Below are positions 10,763 to 23,900 of a stretch of 64,000 nucleotides of DNA, in pieces. Position 1 is the first letter of the stretch, and each line of letters begins with the position of its first letter. This DNA is from Symsagittifera roscoffensis. Its lineage: Eukaryota > Xenacoelomorpha > Acoela > Convolutidae. Location of the stretch: assembly GCF_963678635.1 (NCBI RefSeq), contig NC_087069.1:47822276-47886275 (forward strand). The letters are read 5' to 3'. Made by a program: the position numbers and the translations under genes. The notes under the pieces were generated by a model, which searched no databases, was not told the DNA's origin, and saw only the letters and a list, made by a program, of their open reading frames with translations.

Positions 10763-11735
10763 CCATATAGGTAAACTTCATACAAAACCTTCCATATTTG
10801 ATATTACTTCCAAATGACTCATACTGCTTACTTCCATTTTCGTTTAGTCTCAAAATCATTTCTCCCATTTCGCCTCATCTGATCATTTTGCTCTTCAAAA
10901 ATGTACTCAAGAAAAATTGATAGTCCCAACTACATTGAAATTTTTTTTTAAAAATCAAAAAAGCATTGGGAGATTTGTTTGGTTCCAAAAATCCTACAAG
11001 GGGAAATTATACTTGGAACCGTGATTTCAACTATTAAAAATAAATGATTTGGGACAATTTGAAAAGTCTCAACAAGTTTATCTAACTGAATGAAAGCAGA
11101 AGCAATATCGGCAATCCGGACTACTGTGATTCACGATGCTGAAAACCTTGGACTCGTACCTATATATGAAGCCAAATCTGGCAAAGAATCAACTATGGAT
11201 CAGGAGCTCGACATCTGTAATAGAGTATATGAAATAGCAACATACAACATGAGGAGGGTGTGTGTCACAATCAAGAAGTACAGTGTGAACAAGCCTCCAT
11301 ACATTCAGTTTCGACTCTTCACTGCAAAGGAAAATGAAGTGTTGAAGCAAGTTGCCTCTGTCAACTAACCTTTGAACGAATTCAAAGAACTGTCCCAAAT
11401 TTTGGGAAACTTTTTGTTTGTTGATAATTGTGAATCTCAGTAATGCTTTGTGATATGTTTTGCATATTTGGTAATTGAAATATTTTTTTGGTTCAAAACT
11501 ATTTTTTTCTCACTGAAGTTTATATTTAAAGCTATAATATCTGAGGAAAAAACAGACAAAACATACAATTTAATCAAAACTGACATAAAACACTCACCAA
11601 TTATCATTTTATTTTCCAGTTTTTGTTTAAGAAATTACAAATAAACTTAATTAATTACTGCTCTCATCAAAGTTTAGGTAAATTTTGTCTTATTTCAACA
11701 AAATTACGAACAAGAATGTATATTTAGTTGAAAAC
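10763..11735 (+). repeat. Block Z, copy 1
   Basis: It begins near 'ttcatacaaaaccttccat' and ends near 'acgaacaagaatgta'. A near-identical copy lies at 19,013-19,963. Each copy contains one intact 92-residue ORF. It is the first part of the tandemly duplicated Z-X-Y unit. Confidence 0.85.
11090..11368 (+). CDS. Conserved 92-residue ORF, block Z copy 1
   Basis: An ATG directly preceded by an in-frame TGA opens a frame of 92 residues ending KQVASVN. The composition is that of a soluble globular protein (acidic N-half, YEAKSGKEST, then a basic region with YNMRRVCVTIKKY). The duplicate at 19,337 differs at only three residues (11, 13 and 74), and both are uninterrupted, while neighbouring ORFs of the same duplication are broken. 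No domain is recognised, no signal peptide or membrane segment is seen, and splice signals were not convincing, so it may be a single-exon gene or one exon of a larger one. Confidence 0.45.
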   Translation: MKAEAISAIRTTVIHDAENLGLVPIYEAKSGKESTMDQELDICNRVYEIATYNMRRVCVTIKKYSVNKPPYIQFRLFTAKENEVLKQVASVN

Positions 11736-11739
11736 ATTA

Positions 11740-14165
11740 TCATTATTTTTTTTCGATTTTCTGAATTTCATTGGTTGTTTTCAATGTTTTTTACTTAATT
11801 TGAGGTTTTGATTGGCTACAAGAATTTCCTTAAAACTTATTAGACTCTAAATCAGGAAAAAAAACATTTTTTGGTGATTGATATTACAAAATAAATGAAA
11901 AATGGTACAACAATTCAAGTTTTTTTCAAGTTTATTTGCTTATTTCAGTAAGAAATATGTTTCTATCAAAATCGTTTTCAATGTCTGAAATGAACATCTA
12001 TCAGATTTCAAGACTGAACTACTTCAAAAAATTAAAAGAGTGGTGGACAGATGACGTTGATGGAGATTGTATAAGTTTTAATTTGTTATGAAACACAGAA
12101 AATTCAATAGTTTTGTTAAAAAGATGGAGAGGAGATTTCAAAACAGAAGAGTACTGGCAGTTTTATCAACAATGTTTCTATCTAGAAGAGTTAAGTCAGA
12201 TTCAATGGTCTATCGGTAAAAAAAAACAATGGAAGAGCCTATGAAACAAAAATTGGAGATAAAGAACATCATTTCGATTACTGTTTTGAATTTGATACAA
12301 ATACAAAATCTAAATTTGTCAGAATAAATTTTAATCGATATTCCAAATTTAAAAGAATTCGGGTTGTTTGTGTTACAATATATCAAAAAGGAAGTGATAA
12401 AAAAGTATATTTTGGTAGTTTCTTATTTCACTGATTAGAAATAGAACAAATCGAAAACATTTTGATCGAAATTTCAAAATTTGAATTGAATATCAAAAAA
12501 ACAATATAAACCAGACAAGAAATCTCATTTATCTCACAAAGGTATCAAATTTCATATCTTAGTTATGTTGGAAAATTTCAATAAAACTTATTGATTAGGA
12601 AGTTTCATTAACATAGTTTGGTTCTGATCTACAAAGTTTTTTAAAATCTGTGAATACTTCATTCTGATTGGTTATTACCACAAATACTGCCTGTAAAAGT
12701 ATCCTCAATTTCTACAAAATATAACAAAACTGTTAAAAAACTCATGAAAAGAAGAGCTCAATTCTGACTGGTTGACATTAACTTTGTTGAAATTTTCATG
12801 ACTTTTGAAGCTCGGTTCTGATTGGTTGATATCAGAAAAGATAAAAAATCCCTTTAATTAATGCTCGATTCTGATTGGTTAATAGCAAAAATTTTGAAAA
12901 CACCATGTTTAGATTGGATGATTTTTATTTCAGCCAGGCTAAATAGCATATCCATTCTGATTTTCTTTCACATTAAAAACAACTGGTTAATATATTTGCT
13001 ATTTTATTTTTTTTATATTCATTTTTTGAGGCGATTCAACTCATCTTATCAAAAATTTTTGTGCATTTTAAATCTCCCATTTAATTTTTCCTTACTTATT
13101 GAGATTTCGTCACTGAATAGAAACGAAAGAATTGCATGTCTTGAATGTGGCAGAGAATACACTCGCTTACACGCATCAAGACATCGTAGAACCTGTGGTG
13201 TTTTGAAGTGTTCTAACTGTAACTTTTATACTTATAGCAGCGAGGAACTCACTAATCATTTCAAGAAGAAGCATTGTCAGCATAATGTTAATAATGTGCT
13301 CAGCAGTCTCCAAACACACTTCAAGAGAAGGTAACACTAATAATTTTTCCTAAAAAACATACAAAATTACTCTGAATATTATTTTTTACTAGATCTGAAA
13401 AGTCTAAGCAATTGCGATAAACTTAATCAGAAATTATACAGTGTTTTCATCAGAATACCTGAACTGTCATTTATTTTTTTATTCAAAGGTTTTGATTGAT
13501 GGTAAAGACAGCAAAAATCGAGTTCAAATTGTCGCTAAACTTTCGATGGAACTCGATCCGAAAACCTTTAATCAACAGTAAAAAATTCCCCTGGTTGCGA
13601 GCTTGCGGAGACTTTGATGTGATAAATTTGTAGAAAAAAGGCATATCATATGCTAATGAGTAGGTAAGTATTTGCTCAAAAATTCTAAAACTTGGATATT
13701 TTTAAAACATCGACTAATTGAAAGATTTTGTGTAGTTACTATTTCAAAGTTTTCTTGTTTAGTGCTTGTAAAAGTGTTCATAGAGTAGAGCGTTTTTAAG
13801 CAGACAATGGGGTTTGACTTATTAAGAATTATGGTTTTCTTTTTTTTTTGATGATTTCAGAAAACAATTTGATAAATGACCTGGAAAAAATGAAAAAATG
13901 TATGTTTTTGCTAAAGTTTGAAAATTTCAATATAATGATATACATCATTCTTAGTTAAAAATTTACTCTAAAAAAAACTCAGACTTAAAACAGCTTTATA
14001 CAGTTATGAGGTTGAGAAAATCATTTAAAGACTTTTAGCAAAAGATTCATGGTAATAATTCTGCTTCGGATTGTTGAATTTTCGTTGAAACGACACATTT
14101 TCCATCTAAAATTCAATTTTCAAGTGAAAATTTGTTCAAATTGGATTAATTTGGTAGATAGTAGT
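11740..14165 (+). repeat. Block X, copy 3 (forward)
   Basis: This copy matches X copy 1 throughout, beginning slightly earlier ('ttcaatgttttttacttaat') and ending near 'caatttgttcaaattgg'. It carries the broken coding-like region (11,880-12,430), the ttctgattggtt cluster (12,660-12,960) and a damaged zinc-finger ORF. Confidence 0.85.
13105..13334 (+). pseudogene. Zinc-finger ORF copy 3, start codon lost
   Basis: The start ATG of the copy-1 ORF is ATT here ('gagatttcgtca'). Both fingers are intact, but a two-base deletion after NN ('aataatgtgctc' for 'aataatatgtgctc') changes the C-terminus. The frame happens to be open upstream to 12,861; that extension is AT-rich noise, not part of the protein. 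Confidence 0.6.
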
Positions 14166-15182
14166 TGAAGAAGAAACTTAGATTATCAAGTATATCTTTA
14201 CTAAAATTTAGCTTATAAAATATATCTTGAGAAAAAATCCGAAATAAAAATTCTCAAAGATTTATTTTTATGCGTAAATCATTAGAAAAGTTTGTTATCA
14301 TTTGATAAATTAGGTACTTCATATAAAAAATCAGATGTTTTGAGGATAATTTTTTAAACGTAAACCCAATTCGACATCTTTTGGAAGATGATACATGAAG
14401 CATAAATCAAAAACTTGCTTTCAAGATCTACTTTCATTATTTTTACTATAGAGTTTTTGCTTTAAGAAAATCGGAAAACTATACAACTGTTCCAGTTTGC
14501 AACTTGATTTTCTTTGCGTAATCAATGTTTTGAGACGCGCTCTTTTAGAAGTTTTTAGGTATTTTAGATGTTAGGAACTAGGTTCTCTTGCGTATTTCCG
14601 GAGGTTTTCAGATTATAACTAATAGAGCTGCTCTTAATTTGATCTTCAATCGTAAAAATACACCTTTATATTCTCAATTTTTACATATATTTTTGGATAT
14701 TTTAACAAGCACCAATTCTTTTTCACTTGCATATTCTTGAGAAAACTTCCGTTATAAATTAAGATTAAAAAGCGATTTAATAATTATTTTGCAAGAAAAG
14801 TGATAGTTATTGATCCCAAAAGTTATAATTTTGCTTAAGTAGTTTACGGTAGCAACTGAACAAGGGAACCTCGGGGAAGAAATTTACCATTATAATTTTA
14901 ATAATCAGACGGTATCAGTTCTAATTTCATCTCTGCCAGCAAATTGTTCGTTCAATTGATACTATCTTCCTCCTAAATTCTCCAGTTCTGACTAAATTTT
15001 CTTGTAAAGTGTGTTCAATAGCGAAAACATGTTTAAACAGAAAGCAAGAATAGCCTTAAAACATAAAAAAATTCTTCAGTAAATCATGAAAAAAATTATG
15101 TTGCAGAGGCAACAGAGAGATAACCATCAGTTTTGATGAAGATTTTGTTGAAATTGAGACAATATCGAATAAAAGTTTTAAA
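14166..15182. other. AT-rich segment without recognisable features
   Basis: This single-copy stretch lies between X copy 3 and Y copy 1. It is absent from the second duplicated unit, where X runs directly into Y at 21,765. No ORF, RNA gene or repeat could be supported. Confidence 0.5.
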
Positions 15183-16315
15183 AAAATTTATCTCATTTTT
15201 TTGTCAATTTTAGCAGTTAACTAATCATTTTTTATTAATGATCTGAAACTTGTAATTAAAAACATGAAAAATTTCTCACAAGTTGTAATTGTTGTACAAA
15301 TTTGGGTAATTCATTGAGAAAAAAATGAGGAGGAGTTGAATCATGGAGTTTGATCTAGAATTTTTGTGGAATAGTGCTCTTAATGTTCATTTGAACTGAG
15401 ATTCCTATTAAAATTCTCCCTGAACTGGACAAAAAGCCAGTTAATTACCAAAATAAAAGTTTCAAAATGGAAAATTTTGGGTAAGTTTGATTAATTTTTA
15501 CTTTACCTTCTCGAAAATTACCATTAATTTCACTGTTTTCCGAAATTTTCAGTATTGATTCTGCTATTATGAGCTTTTTTTTAAGTGTATAGTGCATCAA
15601 ATAACCCGCATTTTAGCTCAAATTAAGGTAAACTTTATCGCATTTCAATATTTTGAGAAAAAACTGTGGAAAAACTTACTTTTTTTATTCAAAATTTTGC
15701 ATCATTGTCTCAACATGATGCCAATTAAAATACAGTCTGAGCCTATTTTTAAAATCTATACGTAAAAGTATGTTCAAAATTAGATAAGAAGCAACAATAC
15801 TTCAACCAAAATTATGAGATTTCTGCAATTTTTTTTCCAAAAGCTTGAAAGTTTTGCAATTTTTTCCAAATTATTGAAATTCTTGCAACTCTTTCCAAAT
15901 ACTTGAAATTTTGCAACTTTTTCTCAAAAATTTGGATTTTTTCGAAGATTCAGTAGGTTTCAGAAAAGATTCAGATAAATAGAAAGTAAAAGTATCTAAA
16001 AACTTTTTATTAGATAAGCTATAACAAATCTTATTGACTTACAATTAACAAAACTCTTCCCATTGACTTACTATTTATCAGAAAACCAATAAAATTCCTT
16101 CATTACACAACTTACACGTATGTAACTAACCTTTGATATTTACAAATTAGTTAACACGCGCCAACACTTTTGCGAAAAACTAGACATTTCCACTCAAAAA
16201 CCAAAAAAATTACGTTTTTCTTACAATTATCTTACCATCACACAAAACATAAAACCTGACTATTGGTATTCCATATCTTAATACATTGTAGACTCTATAC
16301 CAAATCTAAATACAT

Positions 16316-16370
16316 AGCATGGCAGACCGGAAACCTATAACGTATCTTAATACATGGAGTCTGCCATGCT
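16316..16370. other. Perfect-stem hairpin followed by poly-C, Y copy 1
   Basis: AGCATGGCAGAC (16,316-16,327) pairs perfectly with GTCTGCCATGCT (16,359-16,370) over a 31-base loop, immediately followed by a C run. The loop contains a TATCTTAATACAT motif also found just upstream at about 16,274. Confidence 0.7.
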
Positions 16371-17276
16371 CCCCCCCCCCCCCTACTTCAGCTCAAACAT
16401 CTACTGCTAACATGATATTACATAAAACATGTTACTTTGGAGTTTTAATGCTTTCAATTGAACAATTTTATTCAAAAAGGAAGCGTTGTATAAATTTTAT
16501 CTTTTGCACAAATGCACTTTTAATCACAATTGTAATTTGAGTCAACCCCATTAGTATTTTGAGCATGTGCAATTGATATGAAACATGGTGGTCGTCATTG
16601 GATCCCATGCTTAAAGGTAGTTTTGAGTAACAAAGTTTGTCGGAAGCAAATAAGATATGTTAGGTAGGCTGCAGTGCAACATACATTATACGCCCTCTGT
16701 TGTTAATTGATGAAGAACAACACGCAAAAACACCTCTTTTTGAAATTTTCCAATGCAACTCATTTTCTACCGTTTCCACTTCACATTTGTTATATTCTTC
16801 TGAAACTTCCTTTAAAATGCTTTGTATGTTATCATGGAGATTTGTAATCACAAAAGAAACTTTTTAAATGAAAATTTCATGGCAATTTTGTTGCGTTAGA
16901 AATCGAAGAAAAAATTTCATTTTGATAAGTGGAGCTGTACAAATCAATTCATTATACCCAAAAATTTTTCACAATTGTTAAACAGTCTATCCAAACCAAA
17001 TAAAAAGAAATACGCTACACAAAAAAAAACAAATTTGAGAACCTAGTGCAATTCAGGTTGATTTTGCGTCTATAACAAATTCTATAACAGTAGTTGAGTC
17101 TTTGAGTTCTGTACAAAACTGTTTATCTGCTTGAGGGCAGCTTTTTGATATGTTAACAACTCAATTGCTAAACAAGATTTGAGAAACGTTCAAGAGCAAT
17201 TTTTTTCCACTCACATTTGCCAATAGGAACAAAACAAACGTGAGAAAAAATTGGTTGGTAAAAAACTTATGGTTTA

Positions 17277-18090
17277 TTGATACAAGTGTGTGTATTAACG
17301 GTTCAAGTTCTTTTCAGTTTGGAGGTGCTTATGAGAAGTATCATCTGGGTTTTCATTTGCGGAAAAAATTATGCAAGGCAAAAAGATGCAAATGAAAGTC
17401 TCATGATCGAACGTGTTGCAAAAGGACCTAGACAATTTCGAAACAGCGCAAGTTTAGGTTTGGTAAAATCTAGAGCACTAGTTGATTCTAGTAATGTACA
17501 GCCTGATGAGCGAGTTTTTCAATGACAATTTTGGCTTGAAGTTGGTGATGAGCTTATGATTTGGAGATTATTGTTTTTTGTAATGTTCAAAAAAAATGCA
17601 GGCTGTTTTGATTATTTTGCATCTTATGGAAGCAACTGGGGGTTGCAAACCGCAAATCAACTCCTTTTTAGACTTGCAAAGATTTTTCCAGTTCGTTGAT
17701 CATCTTATTTTGACCTGCTTTTTTCTAAATCGCGAGTCTCAGTATTCGATAAACAAAAGAAATCACGCAGTGAACTTTGCTATACGGTTGACTATTGTCC
17801 AAAATTTAGTATCGACTTAGATTTGACAAATCAATCTCGGATGAACAATTCACTTGCACTAATACATCTTGATACATACACAGTTGAAAGCGAAAACAAA
17901 GCCGAACCAACTTCGGATGAACCATTCACTTGCGCTAATACAACTTGATATATACACAGCTGAAAGCGAACATAGAACACAGCTGAGAGCGAACACAGAA
18001 AAAATTGATTTACCCCTGAGTTTCGCTTCAGTTGGAAAATTGAACAACTCAAGGATGTGCTGGTAAACATGTTTCACTACCACAAGGGAG
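17277..18090 (+). pseudogene. Decayed coding region in Y copy 1
   Basis: Successive open frames (82 residues from 17,277; 74 residues from 17,596; another read around 17,560) have protein-like stretches such as KDANESLMIERVAKGP and GSNWGLQTANQLL, but they are separated by stops and frame changes. The second copy (23,901-24,700) has nearly the same breaks, so decay preceded the duplication. Family not recognised. Confidence 0.35.
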
Positions 18091-19012
18091 AATTGTTGCC
18101 TATGAATATATCACAACGACAATACAAAAATAAATGCACTGAAAAACCATTCTCAAAGTTTTGTTCCAGCCACACAATACATCATTGATTAGATCAGTAA
18201 CATTACAATTTAATAAGACTGCTGAAAACTATTGGCAAAATATTATCAAAAGCTCCACAGAAAATGTTGCCTAATCAGCGATATCGAGGCACCTTGACCT
18301 CTGGCTCGTTGATCAACCCAGAAAACAGTGGAGTAGCATCCGATTCACACATTCTGCCAACTGTCATTTTGACGAAAAACTTCGTTTCCAGCTTTTGATG
18401 ACAAATAGTACGTCCTCTATGGCGCCCAAAAAATTATTTTCTTTGGCCAAAAATTTATGTGAGCGAAATTTTTTTGAAACTACTTTATTTGTGGTATCGC
18501 TAAAATATGTAGGTATACTTGAACAAAATTATCGGCGGATAATTTTGTTCTAGTTTTCTTTAAAAATTTTTTTGTCGGCATAGTTTCTTGACTGAATAAA
18601 CTTTTTTGTTGGTCAAAATTTGTTTGTGATGGCCAATTATTGTGAATTTTTTTCAAAGGTGAATGATTTTTAATGTCACTCCCACCTTCAGATCATGTTT
18701 TTTCACACCTGACCTCCAAGTTAACATGATTTAGCAACCACAAAAACACAGAAAACGCAGAGACCACTAGCTCTTTTTTCCACTACTCATTAGTGACCAA
18801 CTTTAATTAAATTGATTGGTAAAATTAATTAATGTATGTACTCTGAGTGCAGGAAACAATCGGCAAAGGTTGTATCAAAAACTCCATAGACGATGTTGAT
18901 TCATCAGCGACCTCGAATCAACCTGGCTTCTGGCTCGTTGTTTAAAACAGAAAACATTGGAGTCACATACGAGGCACACATTGATGATAGCAATGACAAC
19001 GCCGTTGCTTAA

Positions 19013-19963
19013 AATAAGTAAAGTTCATACAAAACCTTCCATATTTGATATTACTTCCATATGACTCATACTGCTTACTTCCATTTTCGTTTTGTCTCAA
19101 AATCATTTCTCCCATTTCTCCTCATCTGATCATTTTGCTCTTCAAAAATGTACTCAAGAAAAATTGATAGTCCCAACTACATTGAATTTTTTTTTTAAAA
19201 ATCAAAAAAAAATTGGGAGATTTGTTTGGTTCCAAAAATCCTACAAGGGGAAATTTTACTTGGAACCGTGATTTCAACTATTAAAAATAAATGATTTGGG
19301 ACAATTTGAAAAGTCTCAACAAGTCTATCTAACTGAATGAAAGCAGAAGCAATATCGGCAATCCGGAATACTCTGATTCACGATGCTGAAAACCTTGGAC
19401 TCGTACCTATATATGAAGCAAAATCTGGCAAAGAATCAACTATGGATCAGGAGCTCGACATCTGTAATAGAGTATATGAAATAGCAACATACAACATGAG
19501 GAGGGTGTGTGTCACAATCAAGAAGTACAGTGTAAACAAGCCTCCATACATTCAGATTCGACTCTTCACTGCCAAGGAAAATGAAGTGTTGAAGCAAGTT
19601 GCCTCTGTCAACTAACCTTTGAACGAATTCAAAGAACTGTCCCAAATTTTGGGAAACTTTTTGTTTGTTGATAATTGTGAATCTCAGTAATGCTTTGTGA
19701 TATGTTTTGCATTTTGTTAATTGAAATATTTTTGGTTCAAAACTATTTTTTTCTCACTGAAGTTTATATTTAGAGCTATAATATCTGAGGAAAAAACAGA
19801 CAAAACATACAATTTCATCAAAACTGACATAAAACACTCACCAATTATCATTTTATTTTCCAGTGTTTGTTTAAGAAATCACAAATAAACTTAATTAATT
19901 ACTGCTCCCATCAAAATGTAGGTAAATTTTGTCCTATTTCAACAAAATTACGAACAAGAATGT
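19013..19963 (+). repeat. Block Z, copy 2
   Basis: This is a near-identical second copy of 10,763-11,735. At its end ('acgaacaagaatgta') it jumps into the middle of block X ('tgaaacaaaaattgg'), skipping about 500 bases that follow Z in the first unit. Confidence 0.85.
19337..19615 (+). CDS. Conserved 92-residue ORF, block Z copy 2
   Basis: The length, start context and stop match 11,090-11,368; three amino-acid differences (Asn11, Leu13, Ile74). Both copies stay open although the surrounding duplication is old enough to carry deletions and many substitutions. Function unknown. Confidence 0.45.
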   Translation: MKAEAISAIRNTLIHDAENLGLVPIYEAKSGKESTMDQELDICNRVYEIATYNMRRVCVTIKKYSVNKPPYIQIRLFTAKENEVLKQVASVN

Positions 19964-21765
19964 ATGAAACAAAAATTGGAGATAAAGAACATCATTTCGA
20001 TTACTGTTTTGAATTTGATACAAATAAAAAATCTAGATTTGTCAGAATATATTTTAACCGATATTCCAAATTTAAAGAATTCGGGTTGTTTATATTACAA
20101 TATATCAAAAAGGAAGTGATAAAAAAGTATATTTTGGTAGTTTCTTATTTCACTGATTAGAAATAGAACAAATCGAAAACATTTTGATCGAAATTTCAAA
20201 ATTTGAATTGAATATCGAAAAAACAATATAAACCAGACAAGAAATCTCATTTATCTCACAAAGGTATCAAATTTCATATCTTAGTTATGTTGGAAAATTT
20301 CAATAAAACTTATTGATTAGGAAGTTTCATTAACATAGTTTGGTTCTGATCTACAAAGTTTTTTAAAATCTGTGAATACTTCATTCTGATTGGTTATTAC
20401 CACAAATACTGCCTGTAAAAGTATCCTCAATATCTACAAAATATAACAAAACTGTTAAAAAACTCATGAAAAGAAGAGCTCAATTCTGATTGGTTGACAT
20501 TAACTTTGTTGAAAATTTCATGACTATTGAAGCTCGGTTCTGATTGGTTGATATCAGAAAAGATAAAAAATCTATATAATTAATGCTCGATTCTGATTGG
20601 TTAATAGCAAAACTTTTGAAAACACCATGTTTAGATTGGATGATTTTTGTTTCAGCCAGGCTAAATAGCATATCCATTCTGATTTTCTTTCACATTAAAA
20701 ACAACTGGTTAAAATATTTGCTATTTTATTTTTTTTATATTCATTTTTTGAGGCTATTCAACTCATCTTATCAAAAACTTTTGTACATTTTAAATCTCCC
20801 ATTTAATTTTTCCTTACTTATTGAGATGTCGTCACTGAATAGAAACGAAAGAATTGCATGTCTTGAATGTGGCAGAGAACACACTCGCTTACACGCATCA
20901 AGACATCGTAGAACCTGTGGTGTTTTGAAGTTTTCTAACTGTAACTTTTATACTTATAGCAGCGAGGAACTCACTAATAATTTCAAGAAGAAGCATTGTC
21001 AGCATAATGTTAATAATATGTGCTCAGCAGTCTCCAAACACACTTCAAGAGAAGGTAACACTAATAATTTTTACTAAAAAACATACAAAATTACTCTGAA
21101 TATTAGCTTTTACTAGATCTGAAAAGTCTAAGCAATTGTGATAAATTTAATCAGAAATTATACAGTGTTTTCATCAGAATACCTGAACTGTCCTTTATTT
21201 TTTTATTCAAAGGTTTTGATTGATGGTAAAGACAGCAAAAATCGAGTTCAATTGTTGCTAAACTTTCGATGGAACTCGATCCGAAAACCTTTAATCAACA
21301 GTAAAAAACTCCCCTGGTTGCGAGCTTGCGGAGACTTTGATGTGATAAATTTGTAGAAAAAAGGCATATCATATGCAAATGAGAAGGTAAGTATTTGCTC
21401 AAAAATCCTAAAACTTGGATATTTTTAAAAAATCGACTAATTGAAAGATTTTGTGTAGTTACTATTTCAAAGTTTTCTTGTTTAGTGCTTGTAAAAGTGT
21501 TCATAGAGTAGAGCGTTTTTAAGCAGACAATGGGGTTTGACTTATTAAGAATTATGGTTTTCTATTGTTTTTTTTTTGATGATTTCAGAAAACAAATTGA
21601 TAAATGACCTGGAAAAAATGAAAAAATGTATGTTTTTGCTAAAGTTTGAAAATTTCAAGATAATGATATACATCATTCTTAGTTAAAAATTTACTCTAAA
21701 AAAAAACTCAGACTTAAAACAGCTTTATACAGTTATGAGGTTGAGAAAATCATTTAAAGACTTAA
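19964..21765 (+). repeat. Block X, copy 4 (internally deleted)
   Basis: It lacks the X 5' part and about 100 bases of the 3' tail; it ends at 'tttaaagactt' and joins block Y. It retains the ttctgattggtt cluster and a zinc-finger ORF. Confidence 0.85.
20826..21077 (+). pseudogene. Zinc-finger ORF copy 4, ligands lost
   Basis: The ATG and the full 83-codon frame are present, but the first cysteine of finger two is Phe (LKFSNC) and the first histidine of finger two is Asn (TNNFKKKHC). Finger two should not bind zinc normally. Confidence 0.6.
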
Positions 21766-22942
21766 AATTTATCTCATTTTTTGTCAATTTTAGCAGTTAA
21801 CGAATCATTTTTTATCAATGATCTGAAACTTGTAATTAATAACCTGAAAAATTTCTCACAAGTTGTAATTGTTGTGCAAATTTGGGTAATTCATTGAGAA
21901 AAAAATGAGGAGGAGTTGAATCATGGAGTTTGATCTAGAATTTTTGTGGAATAGTGCTCTTAATGTTCATTTGAACTGAGATTCCTATTAAAATTCTCCC
22001 TGAATTGGACAAAAAGCCAGTTAGTTACCAAAATAAAAGTTTCAAAATGGAAAATTTTGGGTAAGTTTGATTAATTTTTACTTTACCTTCTCGAAAATTA
22101 CGATTAATTTCACTGTTTTCCGAAAATTTCAGTATTGATTCTGCTATTATGAGCTTTTTTTTAAGTGTATAGTGCATCAAATAACCCGCATTTTAGCTCA
22201 AATTAAGGTAAACTTTATCGCATTTCAATATTTGAGAAAAAACTGTGGAAAAACTTACTTTTTTTATTCAAAATTTTGTATCATTGTCTCAACATGATGC
22301 CAATTAAAATAACGTCTGAGCTTATTTTTAAAATCTATACGTAAAAGAATGTTCAAAATATAGATAAGAAGCAACAATACTTCAACCAAAATTATGAGAT
22401 TTCTGCAATTTTTTTTCCAAAAACTTGAAAGTTTTGCAATTTTTTCCAAATTATTGAAATTCTTGCAACTCTTTCCAAATACTTGAAATTTTGCAACTTT
22501 TTCTCAAAAATTTGGATTTTTTCGAAGATTCAGTAGGTTTCAGAAAAGATTCAGATAAATAGAAAGTAAAAGTATCTAAAAACTTTTTATTAGATAAGCT
22601 ATAACAAATCTTATCGTAATTTGGATATTTTTGAAGTTTTCAATTTTTTTGATTAAAATTCCAAGTTTTTTACCCAAAAACTCTTCCCATTGACTTACTA
22701 TTTATCAGAAAACCAATAAAATTCCTTCATTACACAACCTACACGTATGTAACTAACCTTTGATATTTACAAATTAGTTAACACGCGCCAACACTTTTGG
22801 GAAAAATTAGACATTTCCACTCAAAAACCAAAAAAATTACGTTTTTCTAACAATTATCTTACCATCACACAAAACATAAAACCTGACCATTGGTATTCCA
22901 TATCTTAATACATTGTAGACTCTATACCAAATCTAAATACAT

Positions 22943-22997
22943 AGCATGGCAGACCGGAAACCTATAACGTATCTTAATACATGGGGTCTGCCATGCT
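22943..22997. other. Perfect-stem hairpin followed by poly-C, Y copy 2
   Basis: AGCATGGCAGACC (22,943-22,955) pairs with GGTCTGCCATGCT (22,985-22,997), a 13-bp perfect stem. Copy 1 has 12 bp because of one loop-side substitution. Confidence 0.7.
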
Positions 22998-23900
22998 CCC
23001 CCCCCCCCACTTCAGCTCCAACATCTACTACTAACATGATATTACATAAAACTTGTTACTTTGGAGTTTTAATGCTTTCAATTGAACAATTTTATTCAAA
23101 AAGGAAGCGTTGTATAAATTTTATCTTTTGCACAAATGCACTTTTAATCACAATTGTAATTTGAGTCAACCCCATTAGTATTTTGAGCATGTGCAATTGA
23201 TATGAAACATGGTGGTCGTCATTGGATCCCATGCTTAAAGGTAGTTTTGAGTAACAAAGTTTGTCGGAAGCAAATAAGATATGTTAGGTAGGCTGCAGTG
23301 CAACATACATTATACGCCCTCTGGTGTTAATTGATGAAGAACAACACGCAAAAACACCTCTTTTTGAAATTTTCCAATGCAACTCATTTTCTACCGTTTC
23401 CACTTCACATTTGTTATATTCTTCTGAAACTTCCTTTAAAATGCTTTGTATGTTATCATGGAGATTTGTAATCACAAAAGAAACTTTTTTAATGAAAATT
23501 TCATGGCAATTTTGTTGCGTTAGAAATCGAAGAAAAAATTTCATTTTGATAAGTGGAGCTGTACAAATCAATTCATTATACCCAAAAAATTTTCACAATT
23601 GTTAAACAGTCTATCCAAACCAAATAAAAAGAAATACGCTACACAAAAAAAAACAAATTTGAGAACCTAGTGCAATTCAGGTTGATTTTGCGTCTTTAAC
23701 AAATTCTATAACAGTAGTTGAGTCTTTGAGTTCTGTACAAAACTGTTTATCTGCTTGAGGGCAGCTTTTTGATATGTTAACAACTCAATTGCTAAACAAG
23801 ATTTGAGAAACGTTCAAGAGCAATTTTTTTCCACTCACATTTGCCAATAGGAACAAAATAAACGTGAGAAAAAATTGGTTGGTAAAAAACTTATGGTTTA

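Larger units (their letters stand above)
15183..19012 (+). repeat. Block Y, copy 1
   Basis: It runs from 'aatttatctcattttt' to 'aacgccgttgct' and is repeated at 21,765-25,620 with few differences. One difference is a replaced segment at about 16,030-16,050 versus 22,614-22,676. It contains a stem-loop followed by a poly-C run and several fragments of decayed coding sequence, including two internally related pieces (about 18,230-18,370 and 18,850-19,000). Confidence 0.85.

Noticed and set aside
12861-13334. 157-codon ORF joining a hydrophobic N-terminus to the zinc fingers
   Set aside because: The upstream part is read-through of AT-rich DNA made possible by loss of the ATG at 13,105; other copies do not keep that frame.
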